31,812 bases of DNA from Candidatus Iainarchaeum sp. (lineage in GTDB: Archaea; Iainarchaeota; Iainarchaeia; JAGGVJ01), in assembly GCA_021158055.1 (NCBI GenBank), contig JAGGVJ010000028.1:1-31812 (forward strand). The letters run 5' to 3'. Made by a program: the position numbers and the translations under genes. Below the pieces are notes generated by a model that made no database searches, was not told where the DNA came from, and saw only the letters and a program-made list of their open reading frames with translations. The first letter of the stretch is position 1. Each line of letters begins with the position of its first letter. Positions 15,045 to 24,100 of this stretch are shown here, in pieces.

Positions 15045-15559
15045 TGGGCTCGGCTGTTAAACTGGCTGCTGCTTTGCTGTTTTGGATTCTTGCTTTCGCG
15101 ATGTTTTTGCATGTTTCTTCGCTTAAGTTTTCTGATGTTGATTTTCAGGACAACATAATTAAGTTGAACGGGAAGGAATACGAAGTGGTTCCGGAGTCAT
15201 ACTTTCCGTCAACTTACGACGCCCTTCTTGAAACCAAAAATTTGTTTTTTGATTACCGTTATCCTTTTTTGATGGGTGACCTGGTGGTTACGACCGGGGG
15301 GTACAGGGGCAACCTTGTGAATTCAAGGCTGGCTGACCACCACCTTTACACTGAAATACCTGTAAATACAAGCGGGGCTTTTTATGTCATCCACCCGATT
15401 GCCGCAAATTCGGAGATTGCGGAAAAAATAAGGAATTTAAAGCAGGGCAGGATGGTTTGGATAACAGGCATTGAAGTCTACAAAGTGAATATGGAGGACG
15501 GCCGTTATTGGATTGATGACGGCTGCCACACTCTTTTGGTAACGGAAGTGGTTCAGTGA
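15044..15559 (+). CDS. Membrane-anchored protein with OB-like extracytoplasmic domain, unknown
   Basis: The 171-residue protein starts at ATG 15044 (SD AAGGTGAAG, overlapping the previous stop). One N-terminal membrane segment is followed by a domain of about 140 residues exposed outside. Segments such as FLMGDLVVTTGGYRGNLVNS, QGRMVWITGIEVYKV and WIDDGCHTLLVTEVV look like the strands of an OB-type barrel similar to small secreted nucleic-acid- or sugar-binding folds; this is inference from pattern only. It contains a single Cys near the end. It is coupled to the gene at 14358 and is followed by a 114-bp gap. Confidence 0.7.
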   Translation: MGSAVKLAAALLFWILAFAMFLHVSSLKFSDVDFQDNIIKLNGKEYEVVPESYFPSTYDALLETKNLFFDYRYPFLMGDLVVTTGGYRGNLVNSRLADHHLYTEIPVNTSGAFYVIHPIAANSEIAEKIRNLKQGRMVWITGIEVYKVNMEDGRYWIDDGCHTLLVTEVVQ

Positions 15560-15673
15560 TTTTTTTTAATGATTTTGACAGGCAGGCGCTTCAAGGTGTC
15601 TTGGATTGTGCGGCGCAGGAAATATTTTTATGTTTTGGTCGCGCTGTAATTTGCATGAAGGCGAGGTGTGAGT

Positions 15674-15856
15674 TTGAAGCCGTTGATTGATTTTGTGTTC
15701 ATTTCAGGGATAATGATTTTTGTGTTTTTTTTAATGGTTGAAACAATTGGTTTATTTTTCGGGTTTCTTGACCCGTTGATAAGATTTGTCGCGCTTTTGA
15801 CTTTTTACGGCTGTTTTTCTGTTGTCTGCCTGAGTTTTTACATGCGCGGGGAATGA
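15674..15856 (+). CDS. Small two-helix membrane protein
   Basis: The 60-residue, very hydrophobic protein has two membrane segments, about residues 5-26 (DFVFISGIMIFVFFLMVETI) and 32-54. I chose TTG 15674 because GAGG lies seven bases upstream; GTG 15668 is too close to the same SD. The stop at 15854-15856 is one base before the helicase ATG, so the two genes are translationally coupled. A protein of this kind could anchor or modulate a partner, but nothing shows which one. No family recognised. Confidence 0.6.
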   Translation: MKPLIDFVFISGIMIFVFFLMVETIGLFFGFLDPLIRFVALLTFYGCFSVVCLSFYMRGE

Positions 15857-15857
15857 A

Positions 15858-18197
15858 ATGGCTTCTTTTGAAAACCTGAGAGACTTAAATGTTAAACTTC
15901 CCCCTGTTTTTCTAAAGAACCTTGAAAAACTCGGGATAAGCAAGTTAAACAGAATGCAGGAACTTGCGGTGTCAAAAGGGCTTCTTGATGAAAAAAGCAT
16001 GGTAGTCAGCGCGCCAACCGCTTCGGGAAAAACGCTTCTTGCATTGCTTCGCGCGTCTTTGGATCTTGAAAAAGGCAGGAAAGTGATTTTGACGGTCCCG
16101 TTGAAAGCGCTTGCACAAGAGCACTTTGAAGAGTTTTCAGCTGTTTTCAGCGGCTTGTTTAAAGTGGTTGTTTCAACGGGTGACCTGGACTCGCAAAGCG
16201 CTTACCTGCAGGATTACGATGTCATTGTAACCACTTATGAAAAAATGGATTCCATTCTTCGCCACAAGCCAAAGTGGCTGGAGTCTGTTGGTTTGCTGGT
16301 GGTTGACGAGGTTCACGAAATTGACAGCGACCGCGGTTCCACTCTTGAGATGGTAATTACCAAGATGCGTTTGTCAAATCCGAAAATCGGAATTCTTGCA
16401 TTGAGCGCCACCATACCCAACCCGGGTGAGATAGCAAGCTGGATCGGAGCGCCGTTTGTTGAAAGCGTCTGGAGGCCTGTAAAACTTGTTGAAGGCGTTT
16501 ATGTTGACGGGAAGATAAATTTTGTGGATGGTCAGAAGGCCGTGAAGGTGAAAAAAGACGATGTGCTTTCCATTGTTTCATACAGTATTTCTGACGGTGG
16601 CCAGTGCCTTGTGTTTGTTGACAGCAGGCGTTCTGCCGAGTCCATTGCAGTGAAGCTTTCAAAAGAACTTGATTTGGGTTCAGGTAAGCTTAATCAAGAT
16701 TCAAAAGACCCTGGATTTAATCTAAAAGAACTTGAGCTGTTGTCTGAAAAAGTCGCAGGCGTCTTAAGCCCGCCTACCGTGCAGTGCAAAAAACTTGCCC
16801 AGTGCGTTTCTGGGGGGGTTTCGTTTCACCACGCCGGTTTGGTTTCAGAGCAGAGAAAGCTTGTTGAGGGGTCGTTCAAAAAAAACGTCCTTAAAGTGAT
16901 AGTTGCCACCCCGACTCTTGCGGCGGGTGTGAATCTGCCTGCCCGTCGCGTTGTTCATGCGACGGTTTCCCGTTTCACTGATTTTGGGCATTCGTTTATT
17001 TCTGTCCGCGAGTACAGGCAGCGCGCCGGAAGGGCGGGAAGGCCGAGGTTTGATGATTTTGGGGAGTCTGTTCTGGTGGCAAAAAACGACCTTGATGCAA
17101 AGAAGCTTTTTGACAGGTTTATTTTCGGCAAGGTCGAACCGGTTTATTCAAGGCTTGGAAACGAGCCCGTGCTTAGGACCCACGTGCTTTCAATGGTTGC
17201 GGGAAGCCACGGCACTTCAAAAAAAGAGTTGTTTGGGTTTTTTTCAAAAACTTTTTACGCCAGTCAGTACGGTGACTTGAGTGAAATGAATTCTGTTTTG
17301 GACCACATAACCGGTGACCTTGAGGAATGGGGGTTTGTTTCCTGCAAAGGCGAAGACGTGAATGCAACCCCGTTGGGCTTGAGGGTATCAATGCTTTGCA
17401 TTGACCCGTTGTCTGCAAAAGATGTGCTTGATTCTCTTTTTGCGGCCCAGTCAAGGCTTGACCTTGACATTGCATATTTGTTCATGTTGTGCGATACAAA
17501 AGAGCTTTACCCCCTGCTTTCGGTTTCCAGAAAACAGGAGGAAGCGGTGTGGGAGAAAGCGTCTGAGTTTTCAGAGATGCTTTTCAGGGAAAATGTTTTT
17601 GAGTTTGACGTTGATGCTCTCAAGAAGTTTTTCACGGCAATGCTTTTGGAGTCCTGGATTCTTGGGGAAAGCGACGAGTTGATTTTGAAAAAATACAATG
17701 TTGCTCCCGGGATAGTTCACGCGAAAGTTTCAAACGCGCAGTGGATGGCTTACGCGGCGCGTGAGCTTGCAAGGTTGTCGAAGCTGAAAAAGATTGCACC
17801 AAGGTTAAGTGAAATTGAAACAAGACTCAGATTCGGAGTCAAAAAAGAACTCCTCCAGCTTGTGGCGTTGAAGGGGATCGGGAGAGTGCGCGCAAGGCAG
17901 TTGTTCAACGCGGGGTTTAAAACAAAAAAAGATATTTTGGCTGCGCCCGTTGAAGGTCTTTCAAGGATTGTCGGGCCTGCTGTTGCTGTCAAGCTCAAGA
18001 GAGAATTGGGTGTAACTTTTTCAGGCAGTGAGGTTTTGGAGCTGAAAAAAAAATTAGGGAAAAACTTTATTTCCCTTGAAGATTCCTTTGCCAAAAATCC
18101 ATCCAAAGATAAGAAAAACACTGATAAAGATAAGACAGTCAAAAAGAAAAACACACGGGAAAAGGGTTTTTCTCAAAAAAGTATGTTTGATTTTTAG
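15858..18197 (+). CDS. hel308: Hel308-type superfamily 2 DNA helicase
   Basis: The 779-residue ATP-dependent 3'-5' DNA helicase of the Hel308/Ski2-like type is associated with stalled replication forks. Motifs: Q motif Gln34, Walker A APTASGKT (52-59), DEVH (150-153), SAT (183-185), HHAGL (324-328), ATPTLAAGVNLPARR (350-364) and QRAGRAGRPR (388-397). A winged-helix and ratchet region follow, then a helix-hairpin-helix LKGIGRVRARQLF. A Lys/Asp-rich linker leads to the last seven residues QKSMFDF, which fit a PCNA-interacting box. Family members are about 700-750 residues long, so the extra length is mainly this tail. The start follows the previous stop by one base. The possible Hel308 versus related-helicase distinction rests on motif order only. 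Confidence 0.9.
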   Translation: MASFENLRDLNVKLPPVFLKNLEKLGISKLNRMQELAVSKGLLDEKSMVVSAPTASGKTLLALLRASLDLEKGRKVILTVPLKALAQEHFEEFSAVFSGLFKVVVSTGDLDSQSAYLQDYDVIVTTYEKMDSILRHKPKWLESVGLLVVDEVHEIDSDRGSTLEMVITKMRLSNPKIGILALSATIPNPGEIASWIGAPFVESVWRPVKLVEGVYVDGKINFVDGQKAVKVKKDDVLSIVSYSISDGGQCLVFVDSRRSAESIAVKLSKELDLGSGKLNQDSKDPGFNLKELELLSEKVAGVLSPPTVQCKKLAQCVSGGVSFHHAGLVSEQRKLVEGSFKKNVLKVIVATPTLAAGVNLPARRVVHATVSRFTDFGHSFISVREYRQRAGRAGRPRFDDFGESVLVAKNDLDAKKLFDRFIFGKVEPVYSRLGNEPVLRTHVLSMVAGSHGTSKKELFGFFSKTFYASQYGDLSEMNSVLDHITGDLEEWGFVSCKGEDVNATPLGLRVSMLCIDPLSAKDVLDSLFAAQSRLDLDIAYLFMLCDTKELYPLLSVSRKQEEAVWEKASEFSEMLFRENVFEFDVDALKKFFTAMLLESWILGESDELILKKYNVAPGIVHAKVSNAQWMAYAARELARLSKLKKIAPRLSEIETRLRFGVKKELLQLVALKGIGRVRARQLFNAGFKTKKDILAAPVEGLSRIVGPAVAVKLKRELGVTFSGSEVLELKKKLGKNFISLEDSFAKNPSKDKKNTDKDKTVKKKNTREKGFSQKSMFDF

Positions 18198-18243
18198 GGT
18201 TTGGTTTTAGAGTTTTTTTGGGTTGTGTCTTTGTAGTGTGTTG

Positions 18244-19443
18244 TTATAGGTCGTATTGTTTTTTCATGACGTTGAGTATTTTGTCTGCGGGGAACGCGAG
18301 TTTTATGAGTTGTGTTGTTCCGCGTTGTCCTGCTCCGCTCATGGTTGTTGTGATGAGGCCTGTCATTTCAAGGTCTTTGAGGTATTCGCGAAACCATCTT
18401 GCTGAGCGCGTTTCTTTTCCGAATTGTTTGCTTAGTTCTGTGTAGTGTTTGTATACTTCGCCTGATATCCAGGTGTCGATTGTTTCGCCGAGTAAGTTTT
18501 TGTTGTTTTCGCCGAGTTCTGCAAGTTTTGCTATTGTGAAGAGTACGAGTTGCTGGTATTCCGGCAGGGTGTCTATGAGACTTAGGACGATGTCTTCTTC
18601 GACGATTTTTCTTGCGGTGTTTATGTGCTCGTCTGTTACTTGGTTGTCGCCTGCGTTGTCTGCGAGTTCCCCTCCTTTCAAGAGCAGGTTGAGTGAGTAT
18701 CTTATGTCTCCGTTTTCGCTTGCTGCCAGGGCCGCCACAAGGTTTATGGCCGAGTCGCTGACGCTGTTTTCCTTGAACCCTATTTTTACTCTTTGGTTTA
18801 GTATTTCCTGTATTTGTTTTGCGTTGTATGGTGCGAAGACCATTTCTTTTTCGCAGAGCGTGCTTTTTGATCTTGGGTCAAGTTTTTCTTTGAACATTAC
18901 GTTGTTTGAGATGCCGATGAGCGAGACGTGCCCTTTTTCGAGTTCGTCGTTTGATCTTGTGAGGAGGTAGATGAGTTCGTTTATGTCTTTTACTTTGTCT
19001 ATTTCGTCAAGTATTATGATGAGTGTTTTTCCGTCACTGTCCACGTAGGAAAGCAGTTTTTCGTAGAGGTGGGATGATGCGTATCCTGTGAGGTCTTTGA
19101 ATCCTTTTTTGTTGAGGGAGTTTATCAGCACGCGGTATTGTGTGTTGTGGATGTGGCAGTTGGTGTAGACTGAGTCTATTTTTGAGTTGTATTTTTTTGC
19201 GTATTCAAGCAGTTTTTCAACTACTTGTCGTGATATGGCGGTTTTTCCAAGCCCGGTTTTCCCGTATATGAACAGGTTTCCTGGTTTTTTTCCTGAGAGT
19301 GCGGGTGCGAGTATTTGTATTATGCTTTTTAGTTCTTTTTCCCTGTATGGCAGTTCGTTTGGAATGTAGTGGGGTGATATTTTGTTTGAGTCAAGGAACA
19401 CGCTTTGTTTTTGTATTTCTTGTTCAAACAGTTTGTCCATCAT
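18244..19443 (-). CDS. cdc6: Orc1/Cdc6 replication initiator
   Basis: This 399-residue AAA+ protein binds archaeal origins and loads MCM. It shows YGKTGLGKT (60-68, Walker A), IIILDEIDK (142-150, Walker B), a sensor-1 region LIGISNNV and the sensor-2 type sequence GDIRYSLNLL. A C-terminal winged helix includes RSARWFREYLKDLEMTGLI. Start: ATG 19443, directly followed by a second Met; the SD AAGGGGG lies nine bases upstream. Length and motif order are typical. It points away from a 460-bp non-coding region with tandem repeats and AT-rich sequence, the usual position of an archaeal origin. PolD genes lie a few kilobases away, as in several euryarchaea. Confidence 0.95.
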   Translation of the reverse strand: MMDKLFEQEIQKQSVFLDSNKISPHYIPNELPYREKELKSIIQILAPALSGKKPGNLFIYGKTGLGKTAISRQVVEKLLEYAKKYNSKIDSVYTNCHIHNTQYRVLINSLNKKGFKDLTGYASSHLYEKLLSYVDSDGKTLIIILDEIDKVKDINELIYLLTRSNDELEKGHVSLIGISNNVMFKEKLDPRSKSTLCEKEMVFAPYNAKQIQEILNQRVKIGFKENSVSDSAINLVAALAASENGDIRYSLNLLLKGGELADNAGDNQVTDEHINTARKIVEEDIVLSLIDTLPEYQQLVLFTIAKLAELGENNKNLLGETIDTWISGEVYKHYTELSKQFGKETRSARWFREYLKDLEMTGLITTTMSGAGQRGTTQLIKLAFPADKILNVMKKQYDL

Positions 19444-19907
19444 TTGTTTTGCCCCCTTGATTTGTTTGTGTTTTTGCTATTTGTCTGTTGTGAGATATAA
19501 TGTTACATGTGTTGTGTATGTTGTGAAGTGCGGTGTTGTGTGTTATGTTGTTTGGTGTTGTGTGTTATGTTGTTTGGTGTTGTGTGTTATGTTGTTTGGT
19601 GTTGGTGTATATATTTGTGAAGCAGCATATAATATTAAGTATCTTTAATACAATATATTTTTTTGGTAATTGTCGGAAAGAGTTTGTGTGTTGGAGAGTT
19701 GGTTTTTGAAGAATGTAAAAAAAATTCAAATGTGATTTAAACCTTGACAATAGTATATTATAATAGTTTTGATAATAAAATATCAAGCGTTTTGTAACAG
19801 GGTATAAGTTTGGGTGTGTACAAATGCGTGGATTTTGAGCGTGCAAACCCGTAAGATTAATTTGCATGTAATGCATAGTTTATTGGTTTAGTTTGGATGG
19901 TGAAAAA
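19444..19907. other. Candidate replication origin region beside cdc6
   Basis: These 464 bp hold no convincing gene. They contain a GT-only 22-bp tandem array (19533-19604), the inverted repeat TATTAA/TTAATA near 19633 and an AT-rich stretch at about 19745-19792 that could unwind. Origins commonly lie next to cdc6 in archaea, and the gene context (cdc6, PolD) supports it. I could not find a canonical ORB (origin recognition box) dyad, so the call rests on position and composition. Confidence 0.4.
19533..19604. repeat. Tandem 22-bp GT-rich repeat, three copies plus a partial
   Basis: The unit GTGTTGTGTGTTATGTTGTTTG begins at 19533, 19555 and 19577, identical in all three, and a partial copy begins at 19599. 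The plus strand of the array has no C at all. It lies 90 bp upstream of the cdc6 start. Confidence 0.9.
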
Positions 19908-20273
19908 ATGGGTTTAGTTAAAAAACTTTCTAAAGGGCTTGGATTGGAGAAGGAAGAAGTTGATGTTGAGGATTTCCTGGATTCTCTTAATGTTGGGGAT
20001 CAGGACATTTTTTATGAGGAAGCGGATTTTTATGTTAAACCGATGACTCTTGAAAATGCCAACGATGTCAAGGCTGTTCTTGATGAGATAACCAAGGGAA
20101 ATATTGTTTTGCTTAATTTTGGACCGTTGATGCTTCGAAACAAGGTCCGTTTGAAACAATCAGTCAGTGAGATAAAAACCAAGGTCTTGGAGTTGAATGG
20201 GGACGTTGCAAGAATAACTGAAGAAAAGCTTATTGTGACTCCTGCAAAAGTCAAGATTGTCAAGAGAAGATAG
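19908..20273 (+). CDS. sepF: SepF, archaeal FtsZ membrane anchor
   Basis: The 121-residue protein fits archaeal SepF, which tethers FtsZ to the membrane during division. The N-terminus MGLVKKLSKGLG is a short amphipathic, basic membrane-targeting sequence. A linker leads to the SepF core: FYVKPMTLENANDVKAVLDE, ITKGNIVLLNFGPLM (62-75), and LNGDVARITEEKLIVTPAKV (96-115). ATG 19908 was chosen by the membrane-targeting sequence; a TATA-like GTTTATT lies about 26 bp before it. An in-frame TTG at 19893 is the alternative. It is followed after two bases by a membrane protein, clearly as one operon. FtsZ is not in this window. Confidence 0.9.
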   Translation: MGLVKKLSKGLGLEKEEVDVEDFLDSLNVGDQDIFYEEADFYVKPMTLENANDVKAVLDEITKGNIVLLNFGPLMLRNKVRLKQSVSEIKTKVLELNGDVARITEEKLIVTPAKVKIVKRR

Positions 20274-20275
20274 AA

Positions 20276-21085
20276 ATGTTGCTGGATAAGCCAGCGGTTA
20301 AGTCAGTGATTGGTCTTGACCAGATAATTTCCAAGGCAGAGTCTGAACTGGTTTCCGCTGGCAGGCGCGAGTTTGAACTGGTGGATGCGCGGCTTATTTA
20401 TAATCCGTTTTGGTCTTTTTCTTTTGACGCGTTGGTTGAAGAGCATAATGAAGAGGGAGTGGTTTCCTTAACAACCGGTGTTTCCAAAAAAGCAGTGCTT
20501 GATGCGCACACCGGCAAGTTGAATGTTGCGATTCTGGATGTTGTTCTGAATTTTTCGATTCCGAATCAAAACGAGCCGACTGACCAGTTTCCTTTTGATG
20601 TTATTCCCTTGACTGTCACTCTTGATGAGGCGAAAAAAGGCGCGGTTATCAAGGCTGCTGCGATGACCGGTGCTTCAAAGGAAAATGTTGCGGTGTCGGG
20701 TTTTCGCGCTTTTTACTGGCCTGTCTGGCAGGTTGTTGTGAAAAGCGATGGCGAGGACATGAATCTTGTGTTTGATGCAGCAACCGGGGTTTTGATTAGC
20801 GAGCATTCTTTTTCAGGAACGTCTTCTGATTGGGGTCAGGCGATCAGCAGTACAGCGAGCGATTTGAAAAACCCGCTGAATTGGGTTAAATATCTGGTTA
20901 CAGGGCTTGGTTTGGTTTTTGCTTCAGTGGTTTGGTTTTTTAAAAAGTTAAGCGGCAGGGAAACAGGTTCTGATGTGCTGGTTTGGCTTTTCACGACACT
21001 TCGCGGTTTTATAACTTTTTTTATTTTTGTTTTGCTTTTGCTTTTTGCCGCGGACAAGTTCGGGTTCATAAAGTTTTTCTCCTGA
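20276..21085 (+). CDS. Membrane protein co-transcribed with sepF, unknown
   Basis: The 269-residue protein has a large soluble N-terminal part (about 1-195) and two C-terminal membrane segments, about 203-222 and 240-262. Two aromatic motifs recur, NPFWSFSFDALV (43-54) and FYWPVWQVVV, each followed by a stretch with LDAHTGKL or FDAATGVL. These look like two copies of a PepSY-like unit. The topology puts the soluble part either in or out of the cell; I cannot decide. ATG 20276 starts two bases after the sepF stop. This tight coupling makes a SepF or divisome partner the best working idea, but this is inference and no family is recognised. Confidence 0.7.
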   Translation: MLLDKPAVKSVIGLDQIISKAESELVSAGRREFELVDARLIYNPFWSFSFDALVEEHNEEGVVSLTTGVSKKAVLDAHTGKLNVAILDVVLNFSIPNQNEPTDQFPFDVIPLTVTLDEAKKGAVIKAAAMTGASKENVAVSGFRAFYWPVWQVVVKSDGEDMNLVFDAATGVLISEHSFSGTSSDWGQAISSTASDLKNPLNWVKYLVTGLGLVFASVVWFFKKLSGRETGSDVLVWLFTTLRGFITFFIFVLLLLFAADKFGFIKFFS

Positions 21086-21102
21086 AGACGGTTTATGCCT
21101 GC

Positions 21103-21159
21103 ATGAAGCTTGAAAAGCTATATGGATCTTGAAAAGTTACATGAAGCTTGAAAGGTTTG
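21103..21159. repeat. Three 19-bp tandem repeats at the 3' end of the PolD large-subunit gene
   Basis: ATGAAGCTTGAAAAGCTAT, ATGGATCTTGAAAAGTTAC and ATGAAGCTTGAAAGGTTTG follow each other without gaps (starts 21103, 21122, 21141). The last copy encodes, on the minus strand, the end of the PIP-like tail, and the middle one carries the stop codon. The 19-bp unit shifts the reading frame. Confidence 0.8.
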
Positions 21160-24100
21160 TTTGCTTTACCTGGTCGTTTTCGAAGACGGATTGTATTTCT
21201 CTTTCAATGAGCATCACGCGTTGTTTTAAGTAGTTTGACAGGTGGTATTTTTCTGTTATTTCTTTTGTTATCTGCAGGTATTTTTTTACGCTTCCTTCGT
21301 GGATTGTAAGGACCAGTTTGTCTTTTTTGCATTTTGTGCATTTTCCGTTCAACGGCATGCGGCGGAATTTTGCGTTGCAGGCAGTGCAGCGTATCTGTTG
21401 TTTTGAGTGGGAGCGGAGGTTTCCGATCATGTCGGGCATGAAGTGCCCGTTAATGACCCGTTCTGTTGCGTCTTTTGAGTCCACTGCCTTTATTTTTCCC
21501 TGCAGTTCTATTTGTGTCTGTATTTTTTCTACCATGGATTCCAGGGTTATGTAAGAGCTTGTGCTTGGACCGTTGTCAAACTGCGCAGTGTCGTGTGAGA
21601 ACCCGAGCCCGTCGTATTGTTTTTCTGTCCCGAGCCGGTTTTCAACGATTGGGATTTTGTAAGCGTAAGGTGATTCGACTTTCCATGAACCTTCGTAGAT
21701 TTCTAGGGGATAGCTGTCAACGCATTCTATTTCGTGTGCTTCGTCGTCTATTTCTCTCGGGTCAAGCGTGACTGAAAGCACAAGCGGGGTGTCCATTTTT
21801 CCCCCTTTTGATGTCGGCAGGAAGTCGTGTGAAAAGTTCAGGAGGGAGTCCATCAGGAGCATGATTGAGTCCTGGTCGCCGTCGGTGTTTCTTCGTTTTG
21901 CAAGGTGGAAGAAGGGGTGTGCAAAGCATGCTCTGGCGGTTGTGAAGCCGATGATCCTGCTTATTACTCCTGCTGAAGTGTGGGGTGCAAGGCCTATGGT
22001 GAGTTCGCCGATTAGCTGTTCTTTTGCGGTGCAGCTGTAAAAGGGTTCAAGGCCGTAGAATTTTGTGAGCAGGTCGTCTATGAAGTTTGTTACTTTGACC
22101 ATGAAGTCCCCTGCAATTTTCGCGATGATTATGTCCTGCGGGAAGAGCTCAAGCATTTGTTCCGGGTCTTTCAGCGGTTTTCCAAATTTGTCTTTTGTGT
22201 AGCCGAGTTCTTTTGCCTTTTCAACAGAGAGGTTAATTTCACAGGGCTTGAAGTGAGAGATAGGCATGTTTATCATTTCAAACCGGATTGTTGAATCTTT
22301 GTATATATGCAGGTTGTATTTTGCCCTGAGCACTCCTTTTGCAAGCGGTTCCGGTGATTTTAGGTCGTTTATCATTCCTCTGACTCCTTTGAGGAGCTTT
22401 GGCATGGGTTCGTGTGTTTTTTTAACTGCGTCTTTGAGTTCTTTTGTTATGTTTAAGGGAGTGTCTTTGAAACATCGCAGTTTTGACCCGCAGTTCCTGC
22501 ACATTTTTGCCGTGGAGTCAAGTGTTTCAAGACCGCATTTCACACATTTGAAAAGCCTTTGTGTTTTTTCGTTGCATTTTGGGCACCGTATGTGGTGGGT
22601 GTTGAAGTTGCATTTAATGCATTTTCTTGTGGTCAGTTCGACGTTGATTATTTGCGCGTATTCGTCTTTTGCGCGCGCTGCCTTGCTTATGTCTCGTGTG
22701 GGTCCGCCGTAGGTGCCTATGGGAAAGAGGATGTGTGGTGCCGGACTTAAAAGCCGCTCTGAAGCTGCTTCGGGGCGCCCCATTCTTGCGCCGAGAAAAG
22801 TTCCGCCTTTGTTTTTGATTTTTATCCCTGAAAAGTGAGTTATTGCCTTAAGCGGGTCTTTTATGTTTTTGGGAATGCTTGTGTTTTTTTCGTTTCCGTT
22901 CAGCCCGAGCATTTCAAGTAGGGGAAGTGCGAGAGTGGTTATTTTTGCAGTTTTCCCATCGTTTTCGACTTCGTGTTCAAGGCATATTTTTTCAAAGATT
23001 TCTGCAAGTTCGCTGTCAAGGTTCAGCTTGATTCCTGCAAGTTTTTTGTTTTCACCGGTTATTTTTTGCGCTTTTGAAAGCTTTTCCCGAAGTGCAGTGA
23101 GTTCTTCAATGCTTAGCTGTTCAAGGAAAGGGGTGTATCGGGGGTGCATGGCAACAGATAGTGTTTTTGAGATTTCAACTGCTTGTTCCGGGGTTGTGTT
23201 TGCGCAGTCAGGCAAGGGGTTTTTTGCAAAGCCGGGTGATTCACCTGCATTTTTGTTTTTCTTGTTTTCAAGAGATGCTTTTTCAACTTCCATCGCCCAC
23301 CATTCTTCGCAGTATCCAAGCGGCACAAGCGGGTGCCCGCTTTTCCTGAAGTCCCCGTATGAGCAGAGAAAGTCGCCGAGAAATATTATCTTGTCTATGT
23401 CGGAGCGCAGTTTTTCTCCTGTTTGCCTTGTTTCAATTCGTTTTATAGAGCCGTTTTTCAGTTTTACGATCGGCGGTTCTATGGTGTCGCAGGGTGCGAT
23501 TCCCGCGCTTTTTCCGATTCTTTCTATTTTGAACTGGGTGCCTACTGCCGGAAAATTCCAGAGCACGGCCATGGCTGCGGGGTGGATTGCTTTTCCCATT
23601 ATCCCTGTGTTTCGCCCTCTTCCAAGCCTTACGCGAAAGCCCCCGAAGCGCATGGGGTAGGAAAAGATCGGTCTTCCTGCAACAAGCGAGCCAAGGTATT
23701 TGTCTATTTCAGCGAGTTCTTTTTGCCCCCCTTTATCTGTTTTTTCCAGTTTGATTATTTTTTTGAGCCAGCTCCAGTCAAGGTCCAGCTTTTCTCCGAA
23801 TTTGATTATTTTTGGCGCTTTTTGCGCAACACCTTCCCCGATTACAAGGCACATTCCGCCGCGTATCCTGTTTGTTTCCACTCGTTTAAGCCCGCGGTTT
23901 ATGCTTACTTCGACTTCGGAAGTGGGTTCTCCGTCCACGCACACAGGGCAGTTTTTGACGATGGTTGAAATTTCCTCGTCTTTGGGGTTGTATTGTAACC
24001 TTGAGACTCTTTCGTGGTAGAGTTTGATTTCTTCGATGTATCTTTTCACTTCGTTTTCGTCTGGCTTGTACCTGTCAAGCCCAAGGAGTTTTTTTCCGTA

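Noticed and set aside
19500-19610. CRISPR array
   Set aside because: The repeats are contiguous with no spacers, of low complexity, and no cas genes are nearby.
19580-19876. Small protein on the minus strand in the origin candidate region
   Set aside because: The open frame runs through low-complexity repeats and has no SD or family-like sequence.
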